From: Halorientalis sp. IM1011
Lineage (GTDB): Archaea > Halobacteriota > Halobacteria > Halobacteriales > Haloarculaceae
Reading direction: 5' to 3'
DNA length: 64,000 nucleotides
Assembly: GCF_001989615.1 (NCBI RefSeq)
Contig: NZ_CP019067.1
Location: 1,860,001-1,924,000 of the forward strand
The notes beneath the pieces are model-generated. The model did not search any database and had not been told where the DNA came from. It was given only the letters and a program-made list of their open reading frames with translations. Shown piece by piece: positions 59,019 to 64,000 of the stretch (positions within the stretch are counted from its first letter, which is position 1; the number at the start of each line of letters is the position of its first letter). The translations under genes were made by a program, and so were the position numbers.

Positions 59019-60638
59019 TTACCGGTTCCGGCCGAGTTCCTCGTGACTGGTCACCCAGTCCGAGGCCGAGATGGCCGAGGCCAGTGACAGTTCCCCAGCC
59101 AGCACGACGCCGGCGGCGATCTCGGCGAACTTGTTGACGTTGCCCGCACCGTCACAGTCCAGCATCCCCAGGGCTTCCTTCTGGGTCGGCAGGCCCGTCC
59201 CGCCGCCGTAGGTCGCGACGATGAGCGACGGGATGGTGACCGAGACGTGGACCGAGTCGTCCTCCAGCAGGGTCGCGTTGACCAGCGCGGCGGACGATTC
59301 GGCGACGTTGGCCTCGTCCTGTCCCGTGGCGATGTACAGCGCCGCCAGCCCGTTGGCCGGGTGCGCGCCGTTCGTGTTCGCCCCGGCCAGCATCGACCCG
59401 AGGTTGGCGACCTCTCCGTGATGGACCAGACTCTCCGGGTCGGCCCCGAGATGGTGGGTGAACACCTCCTCGGGGATGGTGGCCTCCGCCGTCACCCGCT
59501 TGCCGCGGGTCATCATGTCGTTGACCTGCGAGTGTTTCTTGTCCGTCGCGAAGTTCCCCTCCAGATAGAAGTTCTCGACGTAGCCGGGGAACTCGCTGAG
59601 GATCCAGTTACAGGCCGCGAAGGTGGCCTTCCCGACCATGTTCTGCCCGGCGGCGTCCCCGGTCTTGAAGTCGAACCGGAGGAAGGCGAGGTTGTTGGTG
59701 AGGTAATCTTCGATCTCGACCAGTTCGGCGACGCTGGAGGTCTCTTCGGCTTTCGCCTTGACCGTGTCGTAGTGATCGAACACCCAGTCCCGGAAGTCAC
59801 GGGCGGTACGGGCGTCCTCGAAGACGAAGACGGGCGCGCGGTTCATCCGGTCGTCGACGACGGTGGTCTTCACGCCGCCCGCGAGGTTCAGCGCCTTCAT
59901 CCCGCGACTGTAGGAGGCCACGAGGGTGCCCTCGGTGGTCGCCAGTGGGATCGGGTACTCGCCCTCGGCGTGTTCGCCCTCGACCTTGAGCGGGCCGGCC
60001 AGTCCCATCGGCATCTGGGCCACGCCGACGAAGTTCTCGATGTTGCCCTCCAGTTCCCCCGGATCGACGGAGTACTCCGCGATGTGGTCGAGGTCGGTGT
60101 CGGTCTGCTCGGCGACGTACTCGTGGCGCTCGGCGATGGCGTCCTCGCTGTAGTTGTCGGTCTCGTCACGGGGGACGCTCGGAATCGTCTCCTCGTCGCG
60201 GATGGTATCCGTGACCGACAGCGACAGCGAGCCGAACGGATGGGCCACGAAGTCGATCTCGATTTCGTGGTCGCCGGTCGGCAACTCCAGGTCCGCGACG
60301 GTGACGTACACCGTGCGCCCGACCGGGAACCCGATGGAACTGTCCTCGTCGACCTCCGTCAGCGCGTAGGTCTCCCCCTCCGAGGTTTCGAGGGTCACGT
60401 CACCGGGGAGTACCTCGTCCCCGTTGATCGTCAGGCGCTCGACGCCGCCGAACTCGGCGTCCTGCAGCCTGTTTTTCACCTCGAAGCGCACCCCCTCGTC
60501 GGTGTTCGTGAGACTCCCGTAGGTGTAGAGCCGCTTCAACACCTTCTCGGGTACGTCGAGCGAAACGACGCCGTTTCCGCCGACGAGGTTCGCGTAGAGC
60601 CTGTTCAGTATGCCGCTGTCGGGCTTCGGGACGACCAT
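59019..60638 (-). CDS. HMG-CoA reductase with an extra N-terminal domain
   Basis: From ATG 60638 a 539-residue protein; ordinary haloarchaeal HMG-CoA reductase is ~400. The C-terminal ~385 residues have all class I landmarks: NIENFVGVAQMPMGLAGPL (catalytic Glu), FKTGDAAGQNM (Asp), GNFATDKKHSQVND (Lys), TYGGGTGLPTQ and SHEELGRNR (His). The N-terminal ~150 residues (KRLYTYGSLTNTDEGVRFEVKNRLQDAEFGGVERLTINGDEVLPGDVTL) form a beta-rich domain recalling DUF6379. Probably a paralogue whose extra domain binds a partner or ligand. The real mevalonate-pathway enzyme may be encoded elsewhere. Confidence 0.88.
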   Translation of the reverse strand: MVVPKPDSGILNRLYANLVGGNGVVSLDVPEKVLKRLYTYGSLTNTDEGVRFEVKNRLQDAEFGGVERLTINGDEVLPGDVTLETSEGETYALTEVDEDSSIGFPVGRTVYVTVADLELPTGDHEIEIDFVAHPFGSLSLSVTDTIRDEETIPSVPRDETDNYSEDAIAERHEYVAEQTDTDLDHIAEYSVDPGELEGNIENFVGVAQMPMGLAGPLKVEGEHAEGEYPIPLATTEGTLVASYSRGMKALNLAGGVKTTVVDDRMNRAPVFVFEDARTARDFRDWVFDHYDTVKAKAEETSSVAELVEIEDYLTNNLAFLRFDFKTGDAAGQNMVGKATFAACNWILSEFPGYVENFYLEGNFATDKKHSQVNDMMTRGKRVTAEATIPEEVFTHHLGADPESLVHHGEVANLGSMLAGANTNGAHPANGLAALYIATGQDEANVAESSAALVNATLLEDDSVHVSVTIPSLIVATYGGGTGLPTQKEALGMLDCDGAGNVNKFAEIAAGVVLAGELSLASAISASDWVTSHEELGRNR

Positions 60639-60718
60639 GGTGCTCAATTATTCCAGAAATGTCGGGATTAAAATTTTCCAAACACCTAATGAATGACCGA
60701 AGATTTACGCACTGACAC

Positions 60719-60726
60719 GTAAAATA
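60719..60726 (+). promoter_or_regulatory. TATA box of the 60754 gene
   Basis: GTAAAATA is centred ~32 bases before GTG 60754. The opposite-strand TTTTAAT of the HMG-CoA reductase gene lies at about 60672-60680. Confidence 0.55.
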
Positions 60727-60753
60727 CCCCGAACGCATCCGGGTGGGGAAGTC

Positions 60754-62064
60754 GTGGGGACCGAACCAGCGAGGCTCCGGACCGACCCGGAGGCAACCGG
60801 CAACCGTCCCGTCACGACGGCTATCCGTCCGGCGACCGAAGGTTCGGGAGTGACGACGCTCCAGACGCTCGTCCGTGACGAACGCGTCAACGCCGCGCTG
60901 GGCTGGACGGCTGTCGCCGCCCTCGCCGCCACTGCCGGCTGGAGTCTCGCCCAGGGCGACGTTCTCTGGGCCGTGTTCGGGCTGTCGAGCGCTACCGTCA
61001 CGGTGTTGCCGGCGGTCTGGGGACGCGATCCGCTCCGGATGCTGCCCGCGGAGGTGCTGGCGGTGCTGGCCGCGCTCGTCGTCCTCCGCGTCGTCGGTGT
61101 GACAGAGGCGTTCGCCGGATACGGGGCGACGGCGGCGCTCGCGCTCGTCATCGCCGTCGAGATCGACGTGTTCACCCGCGTCGAGTTGACCGGCTGGTTC
61201 TCCGTCCCCTTCGTCGCGATCACGACCGCAGCGCTGGCCGCCGTCTGGGGGATTCTGGAGTATACGTCGGACCTGTTTCTCGGCACGTCGATGCTGGCCG
61301 ATACGGCCGACCTGATGTGGGATCTGGTCCTCGCGACGGCCGTGGGTGTCGTCGGAGGGCTGGTCTTCTGGGCGTACATCCACCGGTACCACGACGGTCT
61401 GGACGGCCCCGACGGCGACCGTCGGCGACCGCCGGACCGCGACGTGGTTCCGGTCTCGGAGTCGCGGCTCCGCTATCCCGTCCACGGCATGCGGGCCGTC
61501 CTCCTGCTGATCGTCGCGGGCGGACTGGTCACCGGACGGTTCGCCCTCGTGTTCAACACGGCCATGGCGCTCGCCGTGACGCTGGCCCCGGCCGCGGTCC
61601 GCTGGCGGTACGACCGCCCGCTCGCGGCCGGGCTGACCTTCTGGCTCACGACCGCCGCCTTCCTCCACGCCGTCGGGTCGCTCGGCCCCTACGAGATGTT
61701 CGGCTGGTACGACCAGGTGACCCACGTCCTCTCGGCCGCGCTGGTCGCCGGTCTCGGCTACGCCACCGTCGAGGCGCTGGATCGCTACTCCACGTCCGTC
61801 GCCTTCCCCTCGGAGTTCCGGGTCCTCTGTACCGTGCTGATCGTCCTCGCCTTCGGCGTCCTCTGGGAGGTCATGGAGTTCGCGACGGGCGGACTCTCCA
61901 CGCTGCTGGGCGGCGAACCGGTGCTGGCCCAGTACGGCCTCTCGGACGTGGTGCTCGACCTGCTGTTCGACGGCCTCGGCGGACTGGCGGTCGCGCTCTG
62001 GGGCACCCGGTACTTCGACGGCGTGTCGACCTTCCTCACCCGCCGGCTCCGCACGGGCGACTAG
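60754..62064 (+). CDS. Polytopic membrane protein with two related halves
   Basis: A 436-residue protein with about ten membrane segments. The C-terminal half has FLHAVGSLGPYEMFGWYDQVTHVLSAALVAGLGY and FGVLWEVMEFATG, the YDxxxHxLS...LWEhxEh pattern of DUF2238/YjdF-like proteins. The N-terminal half contains a looser copy (FVAITTAALAAVWGILEYTSDLFLG...LMWDLVLATAVG), suggesting internal duplication. Start GTG 60754 fits the TATA box; GTG 60850 is an alternative. Function unknown. Confidence 0.75.
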   Translation: MGTEPARLRTDPEATGNRPVTTAIRPATEGSGVTTLQTLVRDERVNAALGWTAVAALAATAGWSLAQGDVLWAVFGLSSATVTVLPAVWGRDPLRMLPAEVLAVLAALVVLRVVGVTEAFAGYGATAALALVIAVEIDVFTRVELTGWFSVPFVAITTAALAAVWGILEYTSDLFLGTSMLADTADLMWDLVLATAVGVVGGLVFWAYIHRYHDGLDGPDGDRRRPPDRDVVPVSESRLRYPVHGMRAVLLLIVAGGLVTGRFALVFNTAMALAVTLAPAAVRWRYDRPLAAGLTFWLTTAAFLHAVGSLGPYEMFGWYDQVTHVLSAALVAGLGYATVEALDRYSTSVAFPSEFRVLCTVLIVLAFGVLWEVMEFATGGLSTLLGGEPVLAQYGLSDVVLDLLFDGLGGLAVALWGTRYFDGVSTFLTRRLRTGD

Positions 62065-62083
62065 CCCCCGCCGGCCGAGCCGG

Positions 62084-63220
62084 CTACGTTTCCAGTCGGT
62101 CGAGCACGGCGTCGGCGTCGTAGTTCAGCGTCAGCTCCCGCGAGCGACCCCGGCCGTCCACGTCGGTGTAGGTGGCGTCGATGATCCCCAACCGATCGAG
62201 TTTGTTGATGATCTCCGAGTACCGGGTGTAGCCCAGATCGGTCCGGTCGTTGAAGGTGTCGTAGACGTCGCCGGCCTGTTCGCCGGAGTGTTCGGCGATC
62301 ACCGCGACGAGGGCGGCCTCGCTGTCCGAGAGCCCCTGTAGCGCCCGCGAGAGGTGGACGAACTTCGATTTGTCGTAGGCCTCTTCGACGTCCTCGACGC
62401 TGACCTCCGTCGAGGCGCGCATCTCGGCGTTCAGCCCAGCCCGGCGGAGCAGATCGATCCCGACCCGCAGGTCACCGTTGGACTCGGCGGTGAGTTCGGC
62501 CACCCGGTCGAGTTCTCTGGGCGAGATCACGCCGTCGTGGAAGCCGCGGTCGACGCGTTCGTTCAGGATGTCGACGATCTCGCTCTCGTCGTATTTGGGG
62601 AAGTAGACCTCCTCGGGGCGGAACACCGACTGGACGCGCCCGTCGAGTTCCTCGATCACGTCCAGATCCAGATCCGAGGAGATACAGATGACGCCGATCT
62701 TCGCGCCGGCGTGTTCCTCGTGGGCGCGCAGAAGCGAGTACAGCGTATCGGAGGCCTCGTTCTCGTAGAAGAGGTAGTTCACGTCGTCTAGGGCCACCAC
62801 GAGGACCTCCTCGTCGTCGACCAGGCGGTCGGTCACCTGCTCGAACAGCCGCTTGAAGGAGATGCCCGAGGAGGGCGGTTCGTAGTCGAAGATCCCCTCG
62901 AACAGTCTGGAGAAGACGGAGTAGCGGGTGCCGTTGACCTGGCAGTTGACCCGGACCGCTCGCACGTCGGTGGTCTCGGCCCGGAGTTCGGTGAACAGTT
63001 TCTGGATCGCCGTCGTCTTCCCGGTCCCGGGCGGGCCGCGGGCGACGACGTTCAGCGGCCGCGAGCCCCGGACCGCCGGCCGGAGGGCGTACTTCAGGCT
63101 CTCCATCTGCGAGTCGCGGTGGTGGAACGTCTCGGGCAGGTAGTCGATCTCGAAGACGTGCTCGTCTCGAAACACCGACTCGTCCCACGAGAGCATCCCC
63201 TCCTCGGGGTCGTCGGTCAT
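62084..63220 (-). CDS. orc: Orc1/Cdc6-family replication initiator
   Basis: From ATG 63220 a 378-residue AAA+ protein: MLSWDESVFRDEHVFEIDYLPETFHHRDSQMESL, Walker A VVARGPPGTGKTTAIQ, Walker B VVALDDVNYLFYENEASDTLYSLLRA, sensor IGVICISSDLDL, then a C-terminal winged helix (GLSDSEAALVAVIAEHS...GYTRYSEIINKLDRLGIIDATYTDVDGRGRSREL). Haloarchaea have many such genes; only some mark origins. I see no origin-recognition-box repeats near this one. The frame continues upstream as a GTG-started longer ORF, but homologues begin near residue 1 or 9 here. Confidence 0.92.
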   Translation of the reverse strand: MTDDPEEGMLSWDESVFRDEHVFEIDYLPETFHHRDSQMESLKYALRPAVRGSRPLNVVARGPPGTGKTTAIQKLFTELRAETTDVRAVRVNCQVNGTRYSVFSRLFEGIFDYEPPSSGISFKRLFEQVTDRLVDDEEVLVVALDDVNYLFYENEASDTLYSLLRAHEEHAGAKIGVICISSDLDLDVIEELDGRVQSVFRPEEVYFPKYDESEIVDILNERVDRGFHDGVISPRELDRVAELTAESNGDLRVGIDLLRRAGLNAEMRASTEVSVEDVEEAYDKSKFVHLSRALQGLSDSEAALVAVIAEHSGEQAGDVYDTFNDRTDLGYTRYSEIINKLDRLGIIDATYTDVDGRGRSRELTLNYDADAVLDRLET

Positions 63221-63264
63221 CAGTTTCACCACGCTCCCCGTCGCACTTAGTGTTTCGCCAGCAC

Positions 63265-64000
63265 TCACGTCCCAGTTACGGGCAACTCGACGACGAACAC
63301 GGCCCCGGACTCGTCGTCGGCCCGGTCCTCGACCCACACCGATCCGCCGTAGCTGTCGACGAGACTGTAGACGAGATAGAGGCCGATCCCCGACCCCGGA
63401 CTCTCCAGCCCCTTCTCGTCTTTCCCGAAGATCGTCTCTTTCTGCCCGTCGGGGACGCCGGGGCCGTCGTCGGCCACGCGGACACGGACCACCTCGGCGT
63501 CGCGCTCGGCCGAGACAGTGACGGTCGGCGACTGGCCGTCGTTGTGCTGGACCGCGTTGTTCAGCAAATTCCGGAACACCGAGGGGAGCATGCCGTCGGC
63601 AGCGACCCGGGTGTCGGGCAACTCGCCCTCGATCTCGACGGTCGCGTGCGGATAGGACTCGCGGTGCTTCTCGATCTCCGTCCCGAGGGTGTCGGCGAGG
63701 TCGGTCGGCTCGGGTTCGATCTCGCCGTCGCCGACGACCACGTCGACGTGATCGCGCGCAATCTCGGTGAGTTCGACGACGTGCTCGCTGGCTCGCGCGA
63801 TCCGCTCCAGTGCGTCCCGACCGTCCTCGCCGACGTGGGCTTCGAGCGCCTCCAGCCACGCCAGCACGACGGTCATGTCGTTGCGGATGTCGTGGCGCAC
63901 GACGCGGTTGAGGACCTCCAGCTGTTCGGTCCGCTCGGCCAGCTGTCGCTGGTGTTCGACCCGCTCGGAGATGTCCCGGACCGTCCCGATCACCTTCCGC
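63265..64000 (-). CDS. Histidine kinase, C-terminal part (runs off the window)
   Basis: The frame is open to the window edge; the visible ~245 residues start RKVIGTVRDISERVEHQRQLAERTEQLEVL, the end of a PAS/PAC domain. Then comes the H box RVVRHDIRNDMTVVLAWLEAL with the phosphoacceptor His, N box RNLLNNAVQHND, G1 VADDGPGVPDG, F and G2 (GIFGKDEKG-like, GSGIGLYLVYSL). This is the haloarchaeal PAS-HisKA-HATPase class, often cytosolic and lacking an adjacent response regulator gene. The sensor part lies outside. Confidence 0.92.
   Translation of the reverse strand, partial: RKVIGTVRDISERVEHQRQLAERTEQLEVLNRVVRHDIRNDMTVVLAWLEALEAHVGEDGRDALERIARASEHVVELTEIARDHVDVVVGDGEIEPEPTDLADTLGTEIEKHRESYPHATVEIEGELPDTRVAADGMLPSVFRNLLNNAVQHNDGQSPTVTVSAERDAEVVRVRVADDGPGVPDGQKETIFGKDEKGLESPGSGIGLYLVYSLVDSYGGSVWVEDRADDESGAVFVVELPVTGT

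Noticed and set aside
59247-60671. 474-codon plus-strand open frame
   Set aside because: Antisense to the HMG-CoA reductase gene, whose motifs are unambiguous.
62000-63300. Replication origin beside orc
   Set aside because: No origin-recognition-box repeats or AT-rich unwinding stretch is visible on either side; genes are packed within 20-45 bases.
62084-63859. Longer Orc1/Cdc6 frame starting upstream
   Set aside because: The N-terminal ~210 extra residues are Arg-rich and antisense-like, overlapping the histidine kinase gene in another frame; homologues start at about 63220.
1-64000. CRISPR array or phage-defence island
   Set aside because: No regularly spaced repeats with variable spacers and no cas, restriction-modification or known defence genes; the repeats found occur at most twice or three times.

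Overview
This is a 64 kb stretch of a haloarchaeal chromosome (class Halobacteria). The evidence is the high-GC, strongly acidic proteome; archaeal replication proteins (MCM, RfcS, an Orc1/Cdc6 protein); a TFB; a SAMP2-type ubiquitin-like modifier; archaeal GTP cyclohydrolase III; twin-arginine-style lipoproteins; and many genes starting 25-32 bases after an archaeal TATA box with no leader. I cannot fix the genus from the sequence alone.

Layout. 1-5.5 kb: end of an APH-type kinase, comB, tRNA-His, a free-standing HNH nuclease gene, and an operon of a LolA-like lipoprotein, SppA and a DUF4350-like protein. 5.5-7.8 kb: OsmC, a CinA-type protein and arfA. 7.9-16.4 kb: two divergent operons built around an unusual pterin synthase (methyltransferase, GT4 glycosyltransferase, PTPS homologue, MDR dehydrogenase, alkaline-phosphatase-superfamily protein and a membrane protein on one side; a Gfo/Idh-aldo/keto reductase fusion, a CDP-alcohol phosphatidyltransferase and a DUF457-like membrane protein on the other). 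16.4-23.4 kb: cupin, Ski2-like helicase, a three-domain acidic protein and an SLC13 transporter. 23.4-24.6 kb: tRNA-Pro followed by a small accessory islet with palindromes, a decayed reading frame and a HicBA toxin-antitoxin pair.

24.6-36.7 kb: thioredoxin, a lipoprotein, mcm interrupted by a 639-residue intein, then a compact series of little-known genes (degenerate RecA-like protein, coiled-coil protein, MinD-like ATPase, a possible nuclease) ending at a convergent tfb gene whose upstream region is packed with palindromes. 36.8-46 kb: NAD-binding epimerase-like protein, small acidic proteins, PHP phosphoesterase, cupin, lipoproteins, a glutaryl-CoA-type acyl-CoA dehydrogenase, a class I amidotransferase and an alpha/beta-hydrolase-fold pseudoenzyme. 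46-51.4 kb: alaS, TspO, rfcS, a mini membrane protein, SAMP2 and an acetyltransferase. 51.4-64 kb: GAF-HTH regulator, two phosphohexomutases, GIY-YIG protein, two paralogous tiny zinc proteins, LarB, a histone-fold protein, RpiA, an SDR, an unusual HMG-CoA reductase, a polytopic membrane protein, Orc1/Cdc6 and a truncated histidine kinase.

The most promising uncharacterised systems are the pterin/glycosyl/lipid cluster (7.9-16.4 kb) and the mcm-linked MinD-like/coiled-coil cluster (30.6-35.0 kb). Other observations worth a check are diverged duplicate copies of gene 3-prime ends immediately after two stop codons, altered codon use in the extein DNA flanking the MCM intein, and a dense palindrome array between tfb and its divergent neighbour.
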